Below, in pieces: positions 22,511 to 33,148 of a DNA stretch of 64,000 nucleotides. A program made the translations under genes and the position numbers. Within the stretch, counting starts at the first letter, position 1. The number at the start of each line of letters is the position of its first letter. The notes beneath the pieces were generated by a model. That model searched no databases. It had not been told where the DNA came from and saw only the letters and a list, made by a program, of their open reading frames with translations. The stretch comes from Brachionus koreanus (taxonomy: Eukaryota > Rotifera > Eurotatoria > Ploima > Brachionidae): contig PJRA01000323.1 in NCBI GenBank assembly GCA_016987375.1, forward strand, positions 1,148,484 through 1,212,483, read 5' to 3'.

Positions 22511-24411
22511 GAAATTAATAAAAATTTCAAATATGAAAATTTGATAGATCAAAGAATTGATTATAAGAAAAATTAATAAAATTTACAAAAAAAATTTTTA
22601 AGTTTATTTAGTTCATTTATCAATGATTTTTCCGATTTTATTTTCATCAGACATCTCACCATTTCATCAGCTCTTACAGACATAAAAAATTTTGAAAATT
22701 TCATTTATTAAGACTCTTAAGCTCTTTTCTTTTATATCAAAAATCATTTTATTAATTTTAATATTAAAGCCTGTCATTAGTCTTAATGTCCTCTATCTTT
22801 TAAACAATCCGAACATCTAGTTCAGGTTACTTTGTGTTGCTTTTTAATTTAATTATTTGGAAACAAAATAGCCAAAAACAGCGCGAAACTTTGTCATATA
22901 AATGAAATAATAAAATAAACTATAAGTGTAGGTTTTGAATAAGTATAATAAATTCATCTAAAATATTCATCTCATTTATTTATGTAAACAAACAATTGAA
23001 TTAATAAATCAAATGTTTACACTTTTATGTATTTTTTGCCTAAGAATGACGCTTGAATTTATTGCGTTGAGACGCTTTTCGAAACGAACATAAAAAAAAA
23101 AAAAACTTTTATTATCATAAGTAACGTGTTTTTAATTTACTTTTAAAAATGTTATTTTATTATTAATTTTGGATAAATTATTTTTTATTTCTTTTTTTAA
23201 TTTTCAACTTAAGTGTTCTGTTTCAATTTGTGTTTTATTTACCTGGTTCAGACTGTTGCATATATTTTAATGGGCTATAAAATTCTCTTAATTATACTTT
23301 CTTCTAAACATTTTTCAAATTAGCAAATGTAATTGAAAAAATATTACAACATGAAAATCAATGAGTCTGTTTATCCTTATCTAAAATGAAATCAAAAGCT
23401 CTTCTTTATACCAATATAAAATAAACCAATGTTCAATTATTAATTAACACAAATGACATTCAAGTCAAATATTTAAATTGTTGGACTCTCAAAAATCAAA
23501 AATTGATATTTTAATTTTTGTTTAAAATTAGTCAGAAAATATAATAAATTAATTATTTAAATAGAAATTAATTATTTAGAACTTGATTGTATGCAATTAA
23601 ATCGATAAATCTACCAAGTTAATCAGCAGCCATCAAAATCACTCAACTATTTTGATAAAGACATCACTTTTGACAACATTTCCGATTCAACTAGCTTTCT
23701 AGATTATTGACTTGTCTTTATTTGGAAAGGTAAGGCTTGATCTTTCAAAATGTTTCTAAACGTGATAGCAACTGTAGTTTTTTAAAAGCCATAATTAAAA
23801 TCCAGATAAAACTAATTTTATTTTTTTTTTATTGTTAAAGATAAAATTTTTGCAAAACAAGTTCTCAAAAATTTGCTTCGAACAATTTGGTAATTTTTAA
23901 TTTAATTAAAAGAGATTAAAAATTCAAACAAACAACTTAAATTGAATCAAAATCAGCAAATAATTTATTTCTGTAAATATAATTGAGTAATTATTATTTT
24001 TTTTGTTTGATATTTTATTGAATTTTTAGTCATGGCATTAGTAATTCAAAAAAAAAAAGAAATAGAAAAAATTACAAGGCGTTGAAAAATTGCGTAGCTA
24101 AGAAAATGATTAGTATAGTCTATAAATAATCGGGTTAAGCAAAAGACTTGAAGAATTTGTTTTGGGTTCAATAATAATTTAAATAAAATTATGCTAATTT
24201 AGGAATGAAATTTTCAAAATATTCTTGTACTTCTAAAATTTTCCCTAATATTCATTATTATCAAGTTTTACATTTTTTTATCGACCAGCATCAAAGCAAA
24301 TCTGACCAGAAAAATTTTTTTTTGTAACATTAAATTTGAATAAAATTTTTTTTTGTTAGATTTTTATTTAGATAAATCATGTTATGTTAGACTGATATTA
24401 AATTGATAATA

Positions 24412-27400
24412 ATGACTAGTGAAGTAAGAGACAAGTCCAAGCATTCTAAAGATGCGCATATGGTATCAAGTGTCAATAGGGAAGTCTTGCAGGTGCCTAA
24501 TGTTGAAAATATAGCCGAAGAGGAAGAAGAGGAAAATGTTGCTACTGGCGATGAAAAGCTCACAAAACCCAAATTCATATTGGAAACAGTTATATTGAAT
24601 GAGCCCAAAAGTGAGACTAACAACGAACAGGTGGCCCCTCCGTCAGATGAGGGAGAAGTGCAGGAGATCAAAGTTGAGGAGGGCTATGCCACTCGGCAGA
24701 TGGACGAGTTTTTTCGCCAGACAATCGCTGCAATCAAACAAGAGCTTAATAACAAAGTGGACAAGAGTCAACACCATAACAACGATTACGACTTGGACAT
24801 TGAAGATTGTACAGAATTGGACTTGGTAAATAAGTCCCATTTCGATACAACTCTAAGTCGATGCAATAATCGAATAGTTTTGTTCCAAAATCTTTTGTCT
24901 TTAACAAATAAAAAACCTAGCAAACAAGACAAGATAAATAGTTGGCTGGTATTGCTCGGATGCTTCATAAATCAATTTCTAATCGAAGGTCTTTGCTTCA
25001 ATTATATAAATGTAATGGGCTTGATATCGGCAAAGTTTAACACTCAGTCCAAGCTAATATCTTCAATGCCTGGTGTTTTAATGGTTTCTTTTTTTTTATT
25101 CACATCTCCGATTGCTTTATTTTTCAGCAAGCGATGTGGTCTCAGGCCTACTAGTCTCATTGGTGCATCGTTGTCCACAATTTCTCTTCTTAACAGCTCT
25201 TTATTCATGGATAATTTCGTTTTGTTTAGTTTGTTCTATGGAATTTTTACAGGTAAATTTATTTTTAAACTTTTAACCACTATTTTACATGCAAATAGTT
25301 TTTTTTTTCCTGTAAATAAAAAGCTATATGATTTCAGCTTTTTGTTTTTTAATTGCAAACTTTTAATTAAATTTATATTAATTTTTATTTTGATTTTGAT
25401 AATGAATTTTTTAAAAAAATTGAATATTTTAGTTTTAAACATTTTATTGAAAAGAAGAATAATTATTGATTTGAGTAACAAATCTAATAGTACAAAAATT
25501 ATTATAAAAGAGAAGGGAAATAGTTTTAAAGGCTAGTTAATATTGATGCTGGCTCGCGAGGACAAATTATTGGAACTATTGCGAAATTTTCTGAGGAACT
25601 TCTGTAAAAAGCTATTATGGTAGGCAGCCTTGTTTGCTTTTCTTGTTTGGTAAGGAAAGCGGTAGAGAGGTTGCATGGTTAAGAGGGATTCTTTTGAGTG
25701 TTCGCTCGCACGTTTGATAAATGAGGGAGTTAAGCATGTTCATCTCATATTTAACAGCTGCAGAGGATGATGTAAGAATTACGGCGCTATACGTTAGCTG
25801 AGTGATACATGCATTGAGCGTTGTCCAGCCATTGAGTTTAAGTTGCTTCAGTAGGAACATTACAGGACTGACAATAATAATCGGTCTAACAATCTCGTTA
25901 TTTATAGTTACACTTAATATTTAGATAAAATATTTCTCATTTTTAATTTAATTTAATTTTTTTTCAAATAATTGAATTCACAGTCTCCAATCATGACTTA
26001 AAAGTGTTTGTAAGAAAAACAAAATTTTTGCTCTATTCATCGGCTAGGGATTAAGGAAACATAAAAATATTAATAAAGCATATAAATTGTGAATCAGACA
26101 TAAACCAATTTTATTTTTAAACTGTTAATTAACACATAAATTTGTTTTTTACATAAAAATTAATAAAACATACACATTTTTTTAAGACAAAAATCAAATT
26201 TATAACAAAAAAAAGTTGAAAATGTCTTCATATATGGCATTTTCTTTCATTTCAACAACAAAACGGATAAAGAACTCACATTTTATGATCACCACATTTT
26301 ATTCATAGATAGAACACTTGTTTAAATTACTGTGAACAGATGTTGCTTTTGGATACTGCTTGAATAAAAATTCAACTTCCACTTCAGAATTAACATTGGT
26401 CATAAATTCGATTTTTGACTCATTTATCAAGAAAAAGAAAAATTTTGTATTTTATTTTAAGTTCATTCCAATTTTTCTCACAATAATTTAATCTTTTTTA
26501 TGCTTTATGTTTTGGTTCACTTTTTTGAAAATTCAATATATTTATGTTTAGTTAATCCTTATCCTTATTCATCAATTGCGAAATACTCAATAAGTATTCT
26601 AAAAGAAGATTTGCACATCTACCATTTTTTTTTAAATTTATATCCAACCAATTCCAAAAATAAACAATATTTGATCTGAAAAAATTAAGATTTCTTTTGA
26701 CAGAAAACTAAGGCTTTAATTATTTTTGCTTGTTAAAAATTCAAAATGTTAGGTAAATAAAAAAAATACGTTAAACAAAAAGTTTAGTCTGGTAGCTAAG
26801 TAAAAAGCTAAGTTTAAAAATATTTTGCCATGGTATTATTTATTTTTGAATTTTTTGGTAAAAAACAAAAAGTGCTAGGTAAAATTTAAGAAATGTAATG
26901 TTAAAAAAATTTTGTAAAGTAAATTAAAAATAAAAAAAAATGTCTTTGTCTCATCATCATGAGTTTCTTATCATTTGTCTGAACGATCACGTTTCTTTCG
27001 TAAGCATCACAAACTTTAATAAATTTTAATTACACAGGAGTATTTAAATACTGTGACTCTTTCAGGTAGAGCTTCTTTGAAGCTGTGACAGTAAATTCGA
27101 CTGTTTCCTGAGTCAGATGTCCAGACTATTTTTGAAATTGTTAATTGATATGAAACCATTTCATATGTTAACTACTTGTGTGTTGAGAAATGATGTCTTT
27201 GCATGCAATTTTTCACTTTTCCCCAAACAATACATTTATTATGCCTTTCTCTAATTTTACGTCCGATTACAAGAAAAACTTAAACCATTCTCAAAATTAA
27301 TAATTTCGTATCCTGTAATTAATTTTAAAAATTTGAATTAAATCATTTCTCATGGCTCTAATTTTATATTCAGTTAAATTGAAAACTTTTAAGTCTTGTC

Positions 27401-30400
27401 CGAAGTGAGGCAATGATCTTGGTTGCTCTTCTTGGTACCTTCTTGAAATCAGAAATGGGAATCATGAACTTAAAGCAAATTCTCAGGTCTCATTAATGCT
27501 GTTTAAAGCATTCTTAATGAATCAATGTTCATCTTCTTTAACTTTTAGTTATCACCCCAAAATACGATTTTCACGATAAGTACAATATTTGATTTGGTTT
27601 GTCTATCTTAAATCATCTTGAATATAAATTCCTAGATTTTTTTCTTAAATGGAATTGCAATAAATGGTTAATGAATGATATTTAAATCCAAAAATCAATT
27701 AGATAACCTAACTAATAACTAATAACTAAACTTTTGCAACATACTGTATAGTCTATACCTCTTTGAAGTACCGTATTCCCTCGTTCGATTATGCTGCACC
27801 ACAAGTTAAAACACGTCTTTGGACCATGCACCAAAGTACATCTCGCCCATGCTATAATGTTGTTAACTTTGAGCGCATGCTCTAATAGCGTAATCACGCG
27901 TTTAGGTCCGCATCAAACACTGAAAGTCTTAGTTTAATGCGTCATTAAGACTCTATTTTAAAGTAAAAAATAAAAAATATTTTTTTATTTTTTGTAATTT
28001 TTTAAAAATAATTTTTTTTTTTTTCTAGATTAAAATTTATTTTAAATTATAAAATATGGTCCAAAGACGTGTTTTAACTTGTGGTACAGCATAATCGAAC
28101 GAGGGAATACGGTACTAACTTGTCTTTGGAACTCTTAATTAAAGATTTCTCACATTTATTAATCAAATGATTTGAAAGATCATTTATAAATTTTAAAAAT
28201 AAAAGAGGTCCCATAACTTAGTCTTAAGATATTAACTTTTCATATAATGTAGACAAGTGCACGATTCATTTTTAAAATAAATGAATTGTATTTTATTCAA
28301 TACTAATCATTTTCTTTTATTTTTAATTTTCATAAATTAAAAAAAATTTGTCTGTAATTTTTATTCATAAAAAAGAGTGATTTTATTCAAATTTTGCAAT
28401 TGATTTACTTTATTGTTCAATTGAAGATAAAAAAAAAACAAATAAACATGTTTAACCATGTTTTCCTTGAATTTTTCTTTAATTTTAGATTTAAAATCAA
28501 AAAAAAATCAGGAAATTTAAATTCTTTAAAGAAATTTAAAATTTGAGAGCCATCTTTTGAAAGCCCTTCTCATAGTAAAAAATAATTACATATGGTTTGT
28601 ATTTAAAGTTTCGTATTTTTCCAAAGTAAATGACTTTGTCGAAGCCGAAGGCTATTTTTAAATTGTTTCTTATTAGTTTATTGAAAGTTAAGTAAATGAA
28701 CAATTGACTTTTATTCATTTATTTTTGTTGAAATTAAGTTAATGCACATTTAGTCAAAAATAGCCCGTATAGAGTGTGGTTTGTGTGTTAGTCATGCAAG
28801 CAGAGAGTGGAGGGTTCAAAACCCACTGAGGGTGGAAAAATCTTCAAATGTCTCTGCAATACGGGGCGCATGTTTAAACCCCTTTCATCAAAAAATGGGG
28901 NNNAAAGGAGATGAGCTCCTCCCCATTATCCACTAGGATAGAATAGGGTAAAAAAAAAAAACATTTAGTCAAGCTGATGAAAGTATCTACAGGTGTCTCA
29001 AATCTCTCCAGATTAATATTAAAAATCCAAAATTTTCACTGATAATATATGGGTAAAATGGATTGTGTCGGTCCTGAGATTAAGTGATTCGAACTTCCGA
29101 CATCAATCAAAGGTCGTAGGGTTTACTACCTGGTCGTTATTTGAGAAAAGATATTTTTAAAAGATGCTTAAAAAACAGAAATTGAAATTTATGATCAAAT
29201 TAAAATGATCTTGCTCAAGCGATATCATTAAAAAAGAATTTAAGATATTTTTTGAGTAAAAAATTTAGAGCAGAAGCATATTTTTAAAATAAACACTTAA
29301 TGTAAAACTTAATTTTCTGAGTGTATAAACTTCTGCTAAAGATTTTCTTAAAATTGGTGAATTATGAACAATAGTTGCATATGATTTAAAATATAATGCA
29401 AAATTTTTCATTTAACAAAAACTTCTCAGAAATTTGTAAAAGAATCATATGAGCATGATCACTAAATTTTGACCATAAACTTCAATACGTCTAAAAATCT
29501 TTTTTTCCTTGATATTTTTAATATCTGTAGTTTGTTAGGTATTATGAATGCAGCCTTTGTTATGTAGTTCCAGTTAATGACATTCTAAAAAATCCAAGTA
29601 TGTCTCAAACAATATATTGAATTCAATTATAATTAATATGGGTATTTCGAAGCTGATGATCAAAATTTGGTGATCATGCTCCAAGATAATTTAGATTTTG
29701 AATTTTTTGAATTTTCTTGAATCAAAAAATTGAATTAATCAAACATATTTTTATATGTAAAACCAAGGTGAAATAGTATTCATTATTACGGTATGCATAT
29801 AATTTTTGTATAAATTAGTAGAAATAAAAATTTAAGATCATTTCAAATTGCAAAATGCTTTCTTTTATACAATGCAATCATTTAAAAAAAAATTAAAAAA
29901 AATCATGATAAATTTCTTATTTTTTACATCTTATTTTGATTCAATGAAAAAAACTGGATTAGGTTCTTGAAAAAAAATAAATAAAAATTTTAAAAAATAA
30001 AAAAAATTTACAAAAAATTAATAAAAACAAAAATAAAAATTTTTTTTTCTAGGAATTGGCCTAAGTCTTGTTTACGTTTCAACTTTAATCGCAACAAGCA
30101 AATGGTTCTTAAAAAAGCGCTTATTTGCCTGTTCCATAAACGTGCTTGGAGCGTTTCTGGGTGCTGTATTTTATCCGCTAATAACCGAGTTTATTTTGTC
30201 TCGATACAGTTTGTTCAACACATTGTTTATTCTAGCCGGTCTCCAAATGAACACATTAGCCGGCTCATTGCTCTTATTCGAACACAAATCTCAAATTCTG
30301 GCCTCATCTGGTCCTCAAATGGTCGGTCAGTCGCACTCAAACAACAAGGCCCAAGCAAACGGTACACGAGATCTTGAGACCGAATCACAAACATCTACTT

Positions 30401-32987
30401 CAACTAATCCAAATCTTACTCTAAAACAGTATTGGCGCAAATTTGTACAGACCAGAAAGAGCCAGTCTAATACTAGAAAAAATCTGTTTCATTTAATTGC
30501 TGAAGAGAAGCGCAAAACGCGCACCTTGTCCAAATCGTCTCTGGAAGACGGATTTGTCATCACTACATCTAATAACTTGCTGGCTCCTGGCGAGAATGTG
30601 ATCGTCTCTCGTCAAGTAAAACTTTCGACAAGTGCCAATCATAAGCCTAAATTAATCACCAGAATTGCGAACAGCTTGCGCAGTCTGGCTCACTCGGGCC
30701 ACACAAGTTCGCCCAAAATAAACGAACCATCGCCCCTATTGAGCGTATTCGAAGGTCCATTGCACACAGATACACACGAAATGATGAATCAAACTGATTC
30801 GGACGATGACGACGAGCACACGTCGCATTCATTCAATTCACATTATCCGCGAATTAATCCCAAAAATCCGCGATACATGAACTATAGAAACAGTCTGACA
30901 AATAGTGTGCGTGGAAGTCTAATGGAGTGCAGTGTGCCCGAAGAGGAGTGCAATGAAGAAGATGTGAACAGTGGATGCGATGGTACATGCAGTGTGGACG
31001 AAGAAGAAAATTGTAATAAACGAATTCAACGCTTGTCCAAGCGAAGATCGAATTTTAACAAGCCTAGGCCGACAATCACTGATACTGGCCTTAATTTAAA
31101 CGAAGCACTTAAACATCTGCCAGAAAATAATGTCGGTTATTCAGTGCCTACTATGGTAAATTTAAGACGATTTATTTCCACAATAGAAACAGCATCGTTT
31201 TTAAATTTGCCTTTAAATCTAGAGCCAATTGAGTACAATTTAAGAAATAGTCTAATTAAAAAATCAGCTGAAAAATATCGAATGAGAAAAATAAACTCGT
31301 TCGGTATTATTTATGACACAGCAACCATGTTCTTGGACTATTTGATAAATTTATTTAATTTACGTTTATTATTTAATCCTATATTGTTAATATTAAATTT
31401 TTCAATTTTACTCACTTCGACAGGATTTGTAATTATAATTTTTTATATTGGCGACTATTCGGCAAAATACAATTTAGCCAAAATACAATCAATTTATGTG
31501 TTGTGTTTAATCGGTTTGTCGTGTGGCCTTGGACGCATAGTGTCCACCATTTCTTACAAAGTAAATGAGTCACACTCTAAAGGAAGAATATTCGCCTATG
31601 TGCTTACACTGTTTCTTAGCTCGGCCATTTTGTTTTCTTCAGTTTTCTTATGCACTACTCTATTTTCATTTTCTATGTTTGCAATCGCGCTAGGTATTTG
31701 CCTAGGATTTAATTTTAATTTGCGTACATTGTTTCTATACGACATTATCGGACTAGAATGGAGTGATGATGGCCTTTTTTTTTATGGAACATTGGCTCAA
31801 GCTATCGGAGTTTTTATTGGGTTGCCGTTAGCCGGTTAGTACTTTAAATTTAGAAATAAAATTTGAATTAAAATGGTCAGTATTTTTTCCAAAATTTTGG
31901 AGTGAATTTTTTTTTCAACACTAGAAGCACCATAAAAAATGATTTTTTTTATTTCTTAATCTGTGGTGCTGTGTAACCAAATTCATAATTCAAAAAAATT
32001 ATTTTTTATTTATTTTTTTTAAATTTTCAATAGAAAATTTAATAAAATTAATTGAAGTTTTTTAAAATTAAAGAAAAATAAAAGTCCAAAAAAAGAAAAA
32101 AACTCGAAATTAGAAAGGAAGGCTTTATGCCTGACACAAAAAGTCTAGTTAGAAGCTTAAATCAACAATCTTAATTAAAGTTCTAGCTATTTAGTTAATT
32201 TTATTAATTTTTTATCTTTTTACTGATCAATTATTTAATAGTAGTAGTAGTAGTAGAATATACTGCGACCCTAACGGGTTAAGCTTCTACGAAGCTATGG
32301 TAGTAAATTAGACTGTTTCTTCAGCCATTTGTCCAAGTTAATTTTGAAGTTATTGACTGATACAGAATTGATGATGTATTGAGGAAGACTATTCCAAACA
32401 TTAACTATTCGGTTTGTCAAGAAATGATATCTTTGCATACAATTTTTCGCATCTTCTCTAACAATACACTTGTTATGTCCTCTTAAGTTGTAAGAGTGAT
32501 TTCGAGAAAAATTAATACCATTTTCAAAATTGATAGTTTCATATCTGTTAATATGAAACTATAATAAACTGACCATTTAAATTATTCTCCAAGGAAAAAA
32601 TACTCACCCGCTAAATGGGATTCATAAAATTTAGATACTTTTAAAATTTATTTTGAATTTTTAATTCAATTGAATTTAAAAAAATTACAAAAAAAATATT
32701 AATATCACTTTTAAAGTTTTCAATTAAACAAAAAAATATTTTTTATGAATAACCTAATTAAATTAAAGCTACTAAATTAACAAAAAGTTTAAATTTTTTA
32801 AAAATTTTTAAAAGGTTTCATTTATGACTATACGGGAAGTGTTTTTAATGTGATATATATGTCTGGTTCATTTTTTTTGCTTAGTGGTTTTATGCTTTTA
32901 CCTGGCCGAGATCTACGTTCATATTGTAAAAATTCAATCAAATCGTGGAATAAGTTTTATTTACAAAGAAAAAATGTTGACAGCTAA
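24412..32987 (+). CDS. SLC16A: SLC16-like monocarboxylate transporter with large loop
   Basis: Proton-linked monocarboxylate-transporter-like protein of the major facilitator superfamily, 931 residues in three exons: 24412-25252, 30053-31834, 32815-32987. The ATG at 24412 follows a three-codon upstream ORF (ATGTTATGTTAG). Residues 1-170 are a charged cytoplasmic N-terminus. Membrane segments follow (SWLVLLGCFINQFLIEGLCF, FSKRCGLRPTSLIGASLS, GIFTGIGLSLVYVSTLIA, KWFLKKRLFACSINVLGAFL). A cytoplasmic loop of about 350 residues, rich in Ser, charged residues and DDDDE-type runs, separates segments 6 and 7. The last exon has AGFIYDYTGSVFNVIY, the typical 'AGxxxDxTGSY' of this family. Human MCTs are about 430-520 residues; the excess is the N-terminus and loop. 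The DGGWGW motif of segment 1 is not conserved. Substrate cannot be told. A poly(A) signal is at 33020-33025. Confidence 0.88.
25600..25870 (-). pseudogene. Retroelement-like coding fragment
   Basis: The minus-strand frame 25860-25615 reads LLKQLKLNGWTTLNACITQL, then SAVILTSSSAAVKYEMNML and LPLSLPNKK. It is GC-richer than its surroundings and looks coding, but I do not recognise the family with certainty. Its place among LINE pieces in intron 1 of the SLC16-like gene suggests a retroelement. Confidence 0.35.
27040..27500 (-). pseudogene. LINE reverse-transcriptase C-terminal fragment
   Basis: Minus-strand broken frames read KVPRRATKIIASLR near 27430, LTEYKIRAMRNDLIQ near 27360, and then the C-terminal domain seen intact at 32316-32545, with a related 3' sequence. 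The order is that of the end of a CR1/Jockey-type ORF2. Several frameshifts make it inactive. Confidence 0.75.
27767..28116. mobile_element. Inverted-repeat DNA element, 61-nt near-perfect ends
   Basis: 27767-27827 and 28056-28116 are inverted repeats of 61 nt with one mismatch (starting AGTACCGTATTCCCTCG, ending CGAGGGAATACGGTACT). The 228-nt middle contains CTTTGAGCGCATGCTCTAAT and long A/T runs and has no reading frame. A TA at each outer edge could be the Tc1/mariner-type target duplication. A truncated copy is at 306-372. It sits in intron 1 of the SLC16-like gene. Confidence 0.85.
28746..28972 (+). mobile_element. tRNA-derived SINE with 12-bp target duplication
   Basis: ACATTTAGTCAA occurs at 28746-28757 and again at 28961-28972, a perfect 12-bp target-site duplication. 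Between them lies a non-coding unit with an A-box-like TAGAGTGTGGTTTG near the 5' end, a B box GGTTCAAAACC at about 28818-28828, and a 3' tail of A residues directly before the second duplication. These are the marks of a Pol III-transcribed, LINE-mobilised SINE. The perfect duplication implies a young insertion. A three-base N gap lies at 28901-28903 in its body. Confidence 0.9.
28901..28903. other. Assembly gap (3 N)
   Basis: Three N within the SINE body. Confidence 0.95.
31916..31990. repeat. End of a TTAA-type MITE
   Basis: AACACTAGAAGCACCAT at 31917-31933 matches the terminal repeat of the MITE at 21830. The flank reads TTCAA, not TTAA, and no right end is recognisable, so it is a degraded copy. 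It lies in intron 2 of the SLC16-like gene. Confidence 0.6.
32240..32580 (-). pseudogene. LINE 3' end with microsatellite tail
   Basis: On the minus strand, 32545-32316 gives an unbroken frame ending in a stop: NLRGHNKCIVREDAKNCMQR, then YHFLTNRIVNVWNSLPQ, then VNNFKINLDKWLKKQ. This is the C-terminal domain of many CR1/Jockey LINE ORF2 proteins ('FF-x-NRV-x-x-x-WN-x-LP'). After the stop comes a short 3' UTR and a (CTA)n tail, seen as (TAG)n at 32241-32256 on the plus strand. It is a 5'-truncated insertion. Related 3' ends lie at 27040 and possibly at 43590. Confidence 0.82.
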
Positions 32988-33019
32988 AGAGTACTTTTGG
33001 CGTTTTAATTTTTCTCTTG

Positions 33020-33025
33020 AATAAA
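33020..33025 (+). promoter_or_regulatory. Poly(A) signal of the SLC16-like gene
   Basis: AATAAA is 33 bases after the TAA at 32985-32987. A minus-strand AATAAA for the opposite gene lies at 33098-33093, so the two 3' ends are very close. Confidence 0.6.
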
Positions 33026-33148
33026 CAGATGGCGAATTTTAAATTGAGATCAAATTTTTAGAAATTAAGATACCGAAATTAAGTAATTTTAATTTATTTT
33101 TATAAAAAATAATTTTCAATAAAATTTTAAATTGTGTTTTTTAATTGT

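Larger units (their letters stand above)
18497..24411. other. Intergenic stretch with transposons
   Basis: Holds a poly(A) signal AATAAA at 18675-18680 for the anion exchanger, a GC-richer islet at 18848-18900 (CGGTCGGCCAC, AAGCCGGCC), a Mutator-like element at about 19210-21225, a TTAA MITE at 21826-22050 and a fold-back fragment at 22430-22510. From 22560 to 24350 I see nothing but AT-rich sequence. A pyrimidine tract ending in AG at 24359 could be a splice acceptor for the 5' leader of the next gene. Confidence 0.6.

Noticed and set aside
24387..24671. Minus-strand frame of 94 codons opposite the SLC16-like gene
   Set aside because: Serine-rich shadow of the real plus-strand exon.
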